NCBI GenBank assembly: GCA_015680685.1
Contig: MNCI01034858.1
Location: 104,594 to 146,244, forward strand
DNA from: Gnetum montanum
Lineage: Eukaryota; Streptophyta; Gnetopsida; Gnetales; Gnetaceae
Direction: 5' to 3'
Length of the DNA: 41,651 nucleotides
The position numbers and the translations under genes are program-made. How positions within the stretch are numbered: the stretch's first letter is position 1; every line of letters begins with the position of its first letter. This document shows, piece by piece, positions 9,954 to 19,708 of the stretch. The notes under the pieces were generated by a model. That model did not search any database, had not been told where the DNA came from, and saw nothing but the letters and a program-made list of their open reading frames with translations.

Positions 9954-10740
9954 TGATGAGTTATCATTTTATTGGCCATGATATCGTGTACATGATATCG
10001 TAGCCTATCTCCTCATATATAAATAAGAGGTAGATAGATTTGGTAGAAATTTTTTAGAGTTTTTCAGTGTTTTAGTTTTCAGTAGTTTTTCCTCTCAACC
10101 CTTTTCTCCCAGTGCATGCCCATAGTATGGTGCTTGTAATTGTATGACATCCTTATTCGAGTGTGACACACTTGGACATGCACATGAAAAGCAATAAAGA
10201 TCAAGATTACTTCATCATTGCAACATCCACTTAGTTTAATTATTTGATTTTTATTATTATTTACTACTTTCCTAGTTAATATCTCTCTACCCTTTTCTCC
10301 TAGTAACGCGGAATGAGTACGACTTAATCACAAGCATTCAAGTGTGACTATTTGGTAACCCAGTAGTGTAATTAGGCCATGCACTTGGTAATCCTAGTGG
10401 TAGTTGTGCATGAGGTCCAAGATGTGTACAAATGATTAAGAAATAGATGCTCATCGCACTTAGGCTAGCTTAGACTCTCACCCTCTCTCTCCTAGTTTAG
10501 TTGATATTATTTTCCATTAGCCCCAGGAGTAGCAATAGTATAGGAACATATCATACACCTCACTCTGGACTAAACCATATGTGACAAAGCTAATACTAGC
10601 CCATGTGGGAAGACAGTGAACTGTGATCTACGAGTAACTTTCTAGACACCACAACTAGCCTGTATGTGGAGTTCGACTAGATCGTGTGTGAGATGCTCGT
10701 ATTCATATGGTTGAGTGTAGGGGTACCTCGCCACTCATCA
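9954..10740 (+). repeat. 3' LTR of element A
   Basis: Collinear with 5153-5974: TATA box (TATAAATA at 10018-10025), the CTCAACCCTTTTCTCC stretch, the CTCACTCTGGACTAAACC stretch and the terminal GGGGTACCTCGCCACTCATCA region. U3 is more diverged than U5; the 14-bp duplication of the 5' LTR appears here only as two spaced ATGATATCGT motifs. Confidence 0.92.
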
Positions 10741-11759
10741 GATGTCATGTCAAACATCACATATATGTTATATTACATATTATGCATAAGAAGAGAATAT
10801 ACCAAACATTAAATATATGTAACATTTGACATTATGCATAAAAGAAATAATAGAAAAAGTATGGAAAGAGGAAGAAAGGAATGCTTCATTGATATATAAT
10901 AGAGTATTTGGATCATGCTTTGAGAGTGTTCCTTGGGGTTTTCTTTCTTTAGCATCTAATCCCGTAGAGGCCATCCAACACTACCACCAAAGTTAGGCTT
11001 ATAATTAGCCAAAAGGAATGGCCAGTCCACTTCCTATCCCACTTCACCTAGCTCTTGTGACTTGCATGTACTAGTTCTACCACTCCATGCTAGCACAACC
11101 TCTAAGCCTAGGTATAAATGCCTTAGGTTAAACCCCCAAAGGTTACCTCATGAGACACATCCATTATTACAATGCACCATATTAGGTCTCAATTACAACT
11201 TCCCTTTTGGGGTCTTGTTATGATAACAATAATCACTTGTTATGAAGAGACACCATCTTCATTATGCGATAGCATCATTTGGGAATGAGGACATGACAAT
11301 CTACCCTCCTTATATTTTTTTCATCCTTGAATGAGTCCAAGTTCACTATGTTTTTTCAACTCCAATGCTTCTGTTACACTCCCATCCTTCAATAATTTAA
11401 TTTCTCTTTTGAACTCCAAGTTTTTTCTTGCTTATTCTGCAAACAAGATATATGTGATAAAATATATGGAAAGTTAAATATTACTTTATTAATACTTATC
11501 TCATTTCTTAAAATAATGACAAGAGGTGAATTAAAGATCTACCAACCACCAATCATCAAGTCTAACTAGGGTCATAGAAAGTGCAACCCAAGTTTGGTTA
11601 CCCAAATGAAGGCAGGGCAAGTCCTTTATTTCCAAGTTCCTTTAGCTTAGATATTTTACTTATCTAATTAAAATATAAATTAAATAATAATATTTATTAA
11701 TAAAAGTAAGAGAGAGATACTTCTTAATCTTGATCAACCTTATGAATTGATGAAAGTAA
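10741..11759. repeat. Degenerate dispersed repeat, LTR-like
   Basis: The stretch 11020-11150 resembles 31280-31400 in the minus-strand LTR at 31002-31501 (shared ACTTCACC-AGCTCTT, then CATGA/CAACCTCTAAG-CC, then ATG-CATAGGTTAAACCC-like segments). Borders were not found. The remainder, 11300-11759, is AT-rich and shows no gene. Confidence 0.4.
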
Positions 11760-12965
11760 TTATAATTTTGCTATAAGTGGTATATGATCAAATGGTCTTG
11801 TATGAGATGGCAAAGCTTGATCTTGACTCTTCTCAACTTTTTCTTAAAAAATTAACTCTTGTGACTTGGTAACTTCAAAGAATCGAAGATCATCCAAATA
11901 TAATCCAAAGTCTCAATAAAGAATGTTGTTGATCCATCCTCATTAGTCATAGTAGAGTAACTAATGAATTGCAGTTCATGATGAGCACTAACCATCAACA
12001 TCATCTGTCCCTTAATTTTGGAATCTAATTTATTTCTTGAAGATTCAAAATAAGAAAAATATGCATTGGCCAATGGAATTTTATATTGAATTGATGGAAA
12101 GATCTTCTTCAAATCAGGTTCATCTTTCAAGGATTCCTTTACATATCCATATTTTAAGAATTAATAGACACTACTTTTAACTTTTGCATTGAAGTCTCCA
12201 CAAAGAACAATTGACACTAGATTAGTATAACTTAGGAATAACTTACTCTTCAAAATTTATTCTATTTTCTTAATTAAGTATGCTCATTAACATAGTCTCA
12301 CATTTGAACATGTTGGTTTGGCAATCAAATGTGTGTTGATCACACATACACATCTTCTTGATAATTGGATTTTTAGTATTATTGCCAAGGCTATGTGATT
12401 TTTCCAAAATCCTAACTGTTCTTTTCTTTCCATCACTTGAACTTGTAAAATTGAAAAAATCATATTTCCTAAACTCCATTTGAATCTTTTTACTAATTGA
12501 AACTTGGCTTCTTTATAAAAGTTCATGCAACCATCCATGTTATGATTTCTGCAATAAGCTAATCTATATGGCTAAAAAGAAGAATTTCAATAAGAATCTT
12601 TTTTTCTTATAGATATCTTTNGAAAAGAAGAATTTCAATAAGAATCTTTTTTTCTTATAGATATCTTTGTATCCCATCTTTTCCATTTTTGGTTGGAATT
12701 GGTATAGAAATTTCCATGAAAATATTTCTTGTAGGCATAAATCATCAGCATCCAAATCTTGTAACTCTAATAAAATACATGGATATTGATACTCATGTGA
12801 GTTCAAGGCCCATGGTGGACATAAAAAATGTTGTTTCTCACTCACTAGGATTCTTGCAAGCATGTTATATGTTGCAACTTTCATTCCCATTCTTGGATTC
12901 TCTTCTGGATCATTTCTATTCATGGGTATCATACATCTTGTTGAAATAATATTTTGAGTTTCCAT
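11760..12965 (-). pseudogene. CCR4-type deadenylase pseudogene (EEP nuclease domain), apparently intronless
   Basis: CCR4 removes mRNA poly(A) tails as the nuclease of the CCR4-NOT complex. On the minus strand the fragments follow the plant CCR4a/b nuclease domain in order: KVATYNMLARILVSEKQHF, CPPWAL and DADDLCLQEI (12878-12720, with the metal-binding Glu), GYKDIYKKK, a short insertion, DGCMNFYKEAKFQLVKRF (about 12540-12487), NHIALAIILK and INTH, CGDFNAKV (about 12214-12190, catalytic Asp), a long middle part, TLDYIWM (about 11920), and DHIPLIAKL ending at TAA 11760. At least three frame changes and several stops break it. No intron interrupts the domain over 1.2 kb; since plant CCR4a/b genes are, to my knowledge, multi-exon, a reverse-transcribed copy is likely. 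The 46-bp duplication with N inside it is probably an assembly error. Confidence 0.75.
12575..12668. other. Assembly-type duplication around an N (46 bp + N + 46 bp)
   Basis: 12575-12620 and 12623-12668 are identical; N is at 12621 and one unmatched base (G) follows it. The same arrangement occurs at 15311-15394 and 35704-35797. Confidence 0.85.
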
Positions 12966-13349
12966 GTTGTTCTGTCACATGATTTGGTTGTAGGATGAAT
13001 TGATATACATCTTTTTGATCATTGAAGATTGTTATGTTTCATCAAATGATTAAATAATTTACTACATTATCTAATTCTTCACAAACTTTCTACCCCCCTT
13101 AAGAACACTAACTCCAACAATGTAACTAATGACATGCCATAGTGATCTTAAGGTTTCCAAAAAAGTTCATAAAGAATAATTTATGATATCATTGAATTAT
13201 TGAGTATCCAAATGATAAATCTAACCTCATCATTGAGTTTGAAAGGGTGAGTAATGTTGGAAATGAATATTAATATGTTGAAAATGGGCATCATATGCAT
13301 GATTTTTTATTAAAATTAAACTTTTGAGGGTGTTGTAGCATTATGTTAA
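12966..13349. other. No gene recognised
   Basis: AT-rich. A short motif (CATTGAGTTTGAAAG at about 13231) recurs as CATTGAGTTTGGAAG at about 13402. The upstream half of the CCR4 gene was looked for here and not found. Confidence 0.4.
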
Positions 13350-13930
13350 GAAAGGGGTTAAAAAATAATTTTTGGGATTCCTTAGGGATGGATCTAATTT
13401 GACCATTGAGTTTGGAAGCTTGAAATATATAAGAAACAACTCTTCATTCATCAAAAAAGGCTTCTAGAATTAAATGTTATGGCTTCTACATTTTTAAGAG
13501 ATTTGGTGTGAAAAATGAGACTTCTTGAGAGGTCATCCATCCTAGTACTACTCCAAAAAAGCATGCTTAATTACAAAATTTTTATTTGACATGGTATCAA
13601 TGCACTCAATTTTATTTTTGAAATTTATTTCCTACATTTCTAATTTAAACTAATGTTCTAACAGATAAAAATTTGAATTTCCCGTTAGTTGATGGAACTT
13701 TCATATTTTTTGTCTATTGATAGACAATTTTTCCATCACCAAGTAGAGGTAGGGACAATGAAAAAGTAGAAAATGTGCATGAGGGTAGTAGCAAGTGAGG
13801 TAGGGAAGGTGGTGAGGTAGCGTGATAGTAGCTATGGGTAGGAGGAATAATAACAATAGTGATATGCATTGGTGGTGGCTATACTAGGTGGCTAGTCTTT
13901 GCTACACAACCCAAGCCTGCATCGCCCCTT
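13350..13930 (-). repeat. 5S-bearing repeat block, copy 1
   Basis: Collinear with 17605-18170: GGGTTAAAAAATAATTTTTGG, AGAAACAACTCTTCATTCA, AAATGTTATGGC, GAGAGGT-A-CCATC, then a G/A-rich stretch with many GGTAG motifs. It includes the 5S-like segment listed separately. It may be the LTR of a small retrotransposon of the Cassandra kind, but its ends were not found. Confidence 0.5.
13505..13608 (-). pseudogene. 5S rRNA-like sequence, copy 1
   Basis: On the minus strand: AATTAAGCATGCTT (about 13576-13559), then GGAGTAGTACTAGGATGGA and TGACCTCTCAAGAAGTC (13554-13520), matching the A box, intermediate element and C box region of plant 5S rRNA with few changes. The upstream end (TGATACC at about 13597-13591) matches the 5S GATCATACCAGC region. 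The middle part is degenerate. Cassandra retrotransposons are the established carriers of 5S sequence in plant LTRs. Confidence 0.65.
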
Positions 13931-14190
13931 TTTCAAGGCTCATGTAGCCCTTCCCAGGGCTTGCACAATCCTCTTTAGGGCTTTCATGGCCCTCTATAGG
14001 GCCTATGTAGCCCATTATATGGCTTTTGTGGCCCTTTTTGGAGCCTGCACAACCCATTGTAGTGCTTGCATTAACCTTTCTAGGGCCTGTGCAATCCAAA
14101 ATAAGGTCTACACAACCATTTTTGGGCTAGCATGGCCCATAAAAAGGTTTGTGTGGCCCTCAGAAGGGCCAACACAACCTGTACAAGGAG
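13931..14190 (+). repeat. 21-bp minisatellite, about 12 degenerate units
   Basis: Units follow the pattern AGGGCTTGCACAATCCTCTTT with changes and occasional one-base length differences. Because the period is seven codons, the + frame 13899-14231 stays open and reads as heptads (RACTILF, RAFMALY, RAYVAHY, MAFVALF, GACTTHC). Open on the minus strand too. I read it as non-coding repeat. Confidence 0.75.
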
Positions 14191-15020
14191 GTAGCACTAT
14201 GCCTATGATCAATGACATTGGAGGATGCTAAAGGTGGCTATGGGCTTGGGGACTCCTTGATTTGAGATATGCAGGGATAGCAAAGGGCATGTGCCTACTT
14301 TGGGGAGGATCCACTTGCATACCTTTTGGTTAGATTATTCAAGTTTTTTATCCATGGGCATTCTCATAATCAAATCCTTTTGCATGCCCCATCAATGACA
14401 TCTAATTGTGTGCATCTTAACAATGTTTTTAGTGAAATATTCTTTTTTATTGTCGTAAATTATTCAACCCTCTTCAATCATTTCATTGCATTTGGGCTTT
14501 TTAAAATTTAATAATGGACCACTTAGCCATTTCACCCCATTTTTTAGTCTTTCCGCTAATGCTATTGAAAGAATAAATTCACCATAATCACAACCTAGCC
14601 AAGTGTAACTGGCAACAAAATAAGGTACCTAAAACCTATAAGTTACACATTGCACACTAATCCATGACTTTGTTGTGATTACAGTGGGAACTATGGACTA
14701 GAAGTGAGACTATCTTCACTAAGGAATAAGCAACAACACCATGCGATAAGGCCCCTTCATGATCATTGAATCTTCTCCCCTATTCTTTAGCTACCAAAGG
14801 AGTTGGATGTCAGTTTTGGCCAAGGTGTTTAATTCTATTGTCATAAAAACCTAATTTTGTGAAAGACTATAAATCCATACACTTGGGCACTTAGAATCTG
14901 TCTATTTCATCTAAGTTAGTTTACATGTTAGTTAATAATCCCATACCTTCCTAAGTCAATAAGGGACTTATTCCTTCTTTTGTTCATTTGAGGATGAGTT
15001 TTCATTTAGCCATGGGGCTA

Positions 15021-15961
15021 TGATGAAGTGTATTTTATCTAGCTCTTATATTGGAGTCCTAATATTAGATACCCAATATCGGGGACCCATAAGTGATGTC
15101 AAATATCTAATATCGCAGGATGTGTGTCGACCTATAAATATAACACTTGGGCACACAGTTTGGAAGTCATATTGATTATAGTGTAGTAGAGCTCTTACAT
15201 GTTTTCCTCCCTAGAGTTAGAATATTTTCCCAAGTGCCTATAGATGGAGTCATTAAGTTTAAAGTTCTTTGTTTGAGCACTATTTTACCTAGGCACAACA
15301 ATGTATGCGGCAATAAAGATGAGCTTTCTAATAAACCTTCTAGCACTTTGGNACAATAAAGATGAGCTTTCTAATAAACCTTCTAGCACTTTGGCTAGAT
15401 TAAATATTTTCTTCATGAATTTAATGTTTTTAGCAATTTTACTTAATGCTTTTAAGTAATTAACCTAATTAAGGAATTAAGCTAACTAGGTTAAATAGAA
15501 ATTAATTAAGCACATAAGTATGATTTCTTCAAGCATGTGCATGATGCTTGGTAATGCCAGTAATGCTTAACCTTTCGTAACCTCGTAGCATTATATGTGT
15601 TTAGGATGTGTATGGAAAGTGGGACTAGATGCTTATGTTAAGTTTAGTTATACATTAATTAGTTAGTTAGGTTAAATTAGTAATTAAATTAGTTCATTCC
15701 TTTCATCCTTTATTTTGAGCACCCAAAACATAAAATAAAAAAAAATAAAAAAAAATTAAAAAAAGATACACCTCAACTACACTTAAGCATATCTTTGCAT
15801 ATCACAAGTGTAATTTGGAAGATAATGAATGATTATTGGGGAAAGTTCACTTCCTAGAGGCTAGTGTACTAGAAGACATAGAGTTCACGAAATTCAACCA
15901 GATCACACGTGAATGCATAATGATTCGTATGGTTGAGCATAGACATATTCATCACTCATCA
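15021..15961 (+). repeat. LTR of element B
   Basis: TGATGAAGTG...CACTCATCA. U3 has GATACCCAATATCGG, CAAATATCTAATATCGC; TATAAATA at 15133-15140. U5 has the GTATGGTTGAGCATAGACAT end matching the other LTRs. The apparent length of 941 includes the 43-base N-linked duplication at 15311-15394, so the true LTR is nearer 898. An A-rich stretch (15738-15765) is private to this copy. Confidence 0.8.
15311..15394. other. Assembly-type duplication around an N (41 bp + N + 41 bp)
   Basis: 15311-15351 equals 15354-15394; N at 15352, one unmatched base (A) after it. Confidence 0.85.
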
Positions 15962-16239
15962 ACTAAAGATAGAGTTAAATTTAATGTCTTAAATAGAGTT
16001 GGTGAAATAAAAGTATCCCTTTCTCTACTATCAATCTAAAATTTAACTTTTTAACCATTAATTAACCCTTCAAAAATGGGCAAGGAAAATTAAAATTTCC
16101 TAAAAACTAACTTAGCCAATGTTGAAATTTTCTTCACTATGGTCATGATAGTTAGCTGACCTTTTTATTTGATCATATTGGTGTTAGGATTCTAGTTTAT
16201 ATTTTGATTATTCCTTTGAATCTTTGCTCATGATTTTGG

Positions 16240-17414
16240 AGAGTCTTACTTAAAGTGATCTTCACTACAAGCAAAGAATCTAGATTAAGTTATTTTATTT
16301 AGTGTCTCTTCCATGGTTTCTTATTGAATACTTGTATTTCATACTTGATTTTATTCTTCATAATTATTAGTAATTCTATATGCTTCATTGACCATCTTTA
16401 GATTATGGGCTCATGTCTAGGCCATAATTGAGCATGTGGTCCACCAATGAACTTTGAAGCCAATTCACCTTTGTCTTGATACCTCGAGAGATCACAAAAC
16501 TCCTTGTAATAATCTTTCATGAATTTTAGACCTAATACCAATGAGTTAAACCATATATTACACTTATTAAGGAAGGAATTTGGTATAATTTTTGTTCAAA
16601 ATTATAATAGAAGTTAAGCTAGTTTATAATTAATCCTTGAGATCTTAATCCATTCCACCATGTCATAGTAAGTCGTCTTAAATGTAAAAGACTAGCTCTA
16701 AAAATTCCTAACTCTATAAATTCAATATGTTAAAATAATTCTTCATGGTATCAAGCCAATCTTTTATCTTAGCACTGGATCTTGAAATCCATTATAATGG
16801 TCAAGTTTTACCTTCTTATCATGAACTTGGGTCAAGGATTCTCTAAGTGTTTTTTTATCAATTTTAATAACTTTCTCATTTTGGTTTTGATCTCTATTAT
16901 TGTAATGGAATATCAGCACCTTAACCTTGTATAGGTGTGGATTGTTCTTGATAATGATCCCTAGGTGGAAGGTGGTCTTACTAATAATCTTAGGGTTGAA
17001 ATTGCTCCTAGTAATAATCCCTAGTTGGATGCTAATTTTGGTTATGGTCATTAAATGAGTGTTGGTTTTGATTATGATCTTTGGATGGATGTTGATTTTG
17101 GTTAATAAGTTAGATTAAATGGTCAATTAATTGTCTAATGGAGTCCACAAAAGAATCCATCATTCCTTGAACTTTAGACCATTTTCCTTCTAAGTTATTG
17201 GATAATCTCCTAATCGCCTTTAACATGTCTTACATATGTTTCTCAAACCCTTGATTTGATTAATAGAGCTCCTCTTGCACACCTATAATCTCATTAATTA
17301 GCTGCTCAAAAGCATCCATATGATCATTGATGTAGGAATCCAGGGTTTTTCAATGTACTCTCTAGGTTTTGGGCATTGATAGACTAAGGAGACAATGTAG
17401 GATGATTATCCATT
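16240..17414 (-). pseudogene. Ty3/gypsy gag pseudogene with N-terminal coiled coil
   Basis: Minus strand. N-terminal helix-rich part: NDHMDAFEQLINEIIGVQEE and LKAIRRLSNNLEGKWSKVQG (17325-17170). Then a Gln/Asn/His-rich repeat (NQNQHPSKDHNQNQHSFNDH, about 17103-17045). The capsid core has DPVL-KDWLDTMKNYFNILNL (about 16780-16715), LRRLTMTWWNGLRSQG (about 16690-16640) and DYYKEFCDLSRYQDKGELAS (about 16525-16465). A CSEDHF remnant near 16265 may be what is left of a zinc knuckle. Many stops and frame changes. No pol follows, and the flanking LTRs were not identified. It is a different gag from those of A and C. Confidence 0.65.
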
Positions 17415-17604
17415 ATCCTCCATAACCACTTTTTATAAGTTTGGATAGTGGTTCATTGGTTCTAGAAGGGGTTAGAAGTATTCTAAAATGAATTTATGTC
17501 TAAATCCTTCCATCATGCTTAACTAGCCTTAGAGAATTAAATCATGTTCAAAAACACTTAAATTTTAGGCTCCAAATCAACCTTTTATATCTAAGAATGA
17601 TAAA

Positions 17605-18170
17605 AGAATGGTTTAAAAAAATAATTCTTAGCTTGTGTAGGCTAAATATACTCATTTTTTTGCATCTATAAGGTTCAAATCTATTAGAAACAATTCTTAT
17701 TTCATTGAAAAAAGACACCAAAATCAAATGTTATGGCACTTTTCAAAACTTCATGAGAGGTTACCCATTTGGTAATACTCCATCCTGAGTCTGTTTGATT
17801 ATGGAATTTTTATCTCAGTTGTTGCCAATCCATCAATTTGACCAATAAGTCAACTTTTGGTGCATTTTAGTATTTAAATTTTCTTGCTTGTAAAACATCA
17901 AATTCAAATTTTTCCATCGTTTGATAGGTTTTCAAATTTTTTGTTAATTAATAAGCTTTTCAAAATTTTCATCAACCAACAAAAAAAAACTTCAAATTTC
18001 AAAGGAGGTAGTATTTGCTAGTGTTGATGTTTCTCAAGGTCATTGGAGGAGGCAACATCCTAATAGTGCTCATAGTCATTACAGTTGCCAAAGGAGGTAG
18101 TATGTGTTGGTTCTAATGGTGCTTGTAATTGCAAAGGATGCAGTATCTAGTGTTGTTGACGATGGGCAAG
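17605..18170 (-). repeat. 5S-bearing repeat block, copy 2
   Basis: Counterpart of 13350-13930 in the same orientation. It shares the segment order and ends in GGTAGT/GGCAGAGGTAGG sequence before a degenerate tandem region. Confidence 0.5.
17738..17830 (-). pseudogene. 5S rRNA-like sequence, copy 2
   Basis: On the minus strand GGAGTATTACCAAATGGGT then AACCTCTCATGAAG (about 17782-17749) aligns with the C-box part of copy 1 and of plant 5S rRNA. It is more diverged than copy 1; the A box is no longer recognisable. On its own it would not be called; the alignment with copy 1 supports it. Confidence 0.5.
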
Positions 18171-18339
18171 TAGGCAAAGGTGGCAGAGGTAGGTAGAGAA
18201 CAAGATGACAAGTGGCACATAGTGGTGCATAAAATGGTGGTAGTGATAGGAAAGAAATAGTACATGAAAGGAAGACAACAATAGTAGCAGTGCATGGAAG
18301 GGTGGTGTGGTAAAGGACCTGGTGTAGTTGTTTAGCCAA

Positions 18340-18560
18340 TGGCACGCAACCTAGCTGGTTGTAATGTTGTGTGACTACATTATAGCACATCTAGCTAGTG
18401 CTACAACCTAGCCAGCCATGACACTACATAGCAGCCTAGTTGACCGTGATGTGGCACAATAAGATGTTGCTGTCCCATTGCATAGCAGTGTCCTTGGCCA
18501 ATGCCATGGATCTATTGGTTGTCATGCAACAAAATTAGCTAGTAGCCTCTACCTTGCCCT
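18340..18560 (+). repeat. Degenerate tandem region (CTAGC/CAGCC/TGACAC motifs)
   Basis: Repeated CCTAGCTGGTTGTAATG, TCTAGCTAGTGCTACAA, CCTAGCCAGCCATGACA and CCTAGTTGACCGTGATG segments at irregular 30-40 base steps. It lies where copy 1 has its 21-bp array, but the monomer is different. Confidence 0.5.
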
Positions 18561-18659
18561 AACTTGAGGGTAAGGAAAAATAAATAATAAAATTATTATT
18601 ATTATAAATTTTATTTTTTATGATTATTTTATTTATGTAATGTGTATGTATATTTTAAC

Positions 18660-18745
18660 AACTAGCATGATTGACCATTTCACTAGGAAGCGTAAGTTAG
18701 AGAGATTTGTGTCTCATAAGTGAGAGGTCTCAAATTCAAACTTAA
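18660..18745 (+). repeat. tRNA-Met-derived SINE-like sequence
   Basis: AAGTTAGAGAGATTTGTG, then TCTCATAAGTGAGAGGTCTC and AAATTCAAACTT (18694-18743) follow the D-arm to T-arm order of a tRNA with a CAT anticodon in a CTCATAA loop. The B-box-like part is ATTCAAACT. The acceptor stem does not pair, so this is not a working tRNA. The 3' end of a SINE was not found. Confidence 0.45.
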
Positions 18746-18749
18746 GCCT

Positions 18750-19708
18750 CAAATGTTTTCTAAAATTTTTTTAAAATTAAATAACTTCACTTTACTAAAG
18801 TTAAATTTTTAAATTGTAATAAATGACACCTTTATTAAGAAACACAATATCTCATGAATTGTGCATTAAATTTTGATGAAATTGGTATAGGAATCATCTT
18901 AGAGAGCACTACATGTTGGACTTAAGATATCTCAGGTTCATTGAGCTTGAAATTCATAAAATTAGAAAGAAAAATATTTAGTTAAAATTTAATTAATGAA
19001 TTAATTACTTTATTAACTAATCTTCACTGTGCTTTTTCTCTCTATAACTTAGCCTTCCAACTCTTACTATAACCACTAATTTCTTCTATAAATCCATGTG
19101 AATATAGGTCTTTCAACAAAGAATTCTCAAATCAACCTTTGCATAATAGAATTGTAGATATTGTTTAGCATAGCAAGGTTTGCAACATGGCTCTTCCCAA
19201 GCATTCTTGCCAAGCTTCATCCACAATCACAAGTAGCACAACTTTTGTTTTGATTATTTTATATCAAAATAATGTAGTTGAAGCCATTTTTTTGGTTTGT
19301 AGTTTGCTAGAATTTGAAGGTTTTGAATATGTAAAAACTTCTAGTTTGTTTGAATTGCTAGTTTTTCCCATATTTAAGACTATTTATTGCAAAGATTTGA
19401 TAACCCAATGATGCAACATTTACCCCCTAGGACAAGTACTTGTTGGAAAATAATTTTTGGGATGACCATAATTACACCTATGGTCATCCAAAAGGTCTTA
19501 TGTTTTCATACTATGGCAAATCCTTTTGATCCTAGCATGTAATCTTCTAAATTCAAAGATTTCGTAAAAAAAAGAAATGTTTGATTATGTGTGTTCTATG
19601 AAACTTTTGTGAAAATTTCTTTTCAAATTTGAGTTTATTGATAAAATAGATTTTAATTATGTTTGTTCATATATAGTAAGGTTTTGTGGAATTCTCATGC
19701 TTCCCATG
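18750..19708. other. No gene recognised; left target of element C
   Basis: AT-rich. One short frame (19187-19411) of no known family. 19704-19708 (CCATG) is the left copy of the element C target duplication. Confidence 0.5.

Larger units (their letters stand above)
5153..10740 (+). mobile_element. Element A: complete Athila-like LTR retrotransposon with gag but no pol
   Basis: Two LTRs (822 and 787 bases) start TGATGAG and end CTCATCA, a perfect 7-bp inverted repeat. The internal region is only about 4.0 kb and holds a PBS, one gag reading frame and a PPT. I searched the rest for protease, RT, RNase H and integrase motifs on both strands and saw none. The candidate target duplication is ATGTC (5148-5152 and 10742-10746), with one extra G between the 3' LTR and the right copy, so it is not perfect. 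The LTRs differ at many positions and by small indels, so the insertion is old. Confidence 0.88.
14240..15961 (+). mobile_element. Element B: 3' end of an Athila-like retrotransposon
   Basis: 14240-15020 is homologous to 40370-41119 of element D and to the complement of 20558-21330 in C, for example GGATCCACTTGCATACCTTTTGG, CATCAATGACATCTAATTGTGT and CACCATAATCACAACCTAGCC. It then passes a PPT-like stretch (CCATGGGGCTA, 15010-15020) into a complete LTR. The homology to C and D stops near 14240, where the 21-bp array lies. No coding part and no 5' LTR are present. Confidence 0.75.

Noticed and set aside
9681-9956. 91-residue + ORF with a transmembrane-like segment as an intact env gene
   Set aside because: Too short, overlaps the PPT, and its start is in a different frame from the better coding-like patch GKAPMEELPPP; kept only as part of the second-ORF remnant.
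13899-14231. 110-residue + ORF with heptad pattern
   Set aside because: Open because of the 21-bp period; both strands are open and no start context or family supports a gene.
18079-18390. 103-residue minus-strand Cys/Leu/Pro/Thr-rich ORF
   Set aside because: Lies in the GGTAG-rich part of the 5S-bearing block; composition explained by the repeat.
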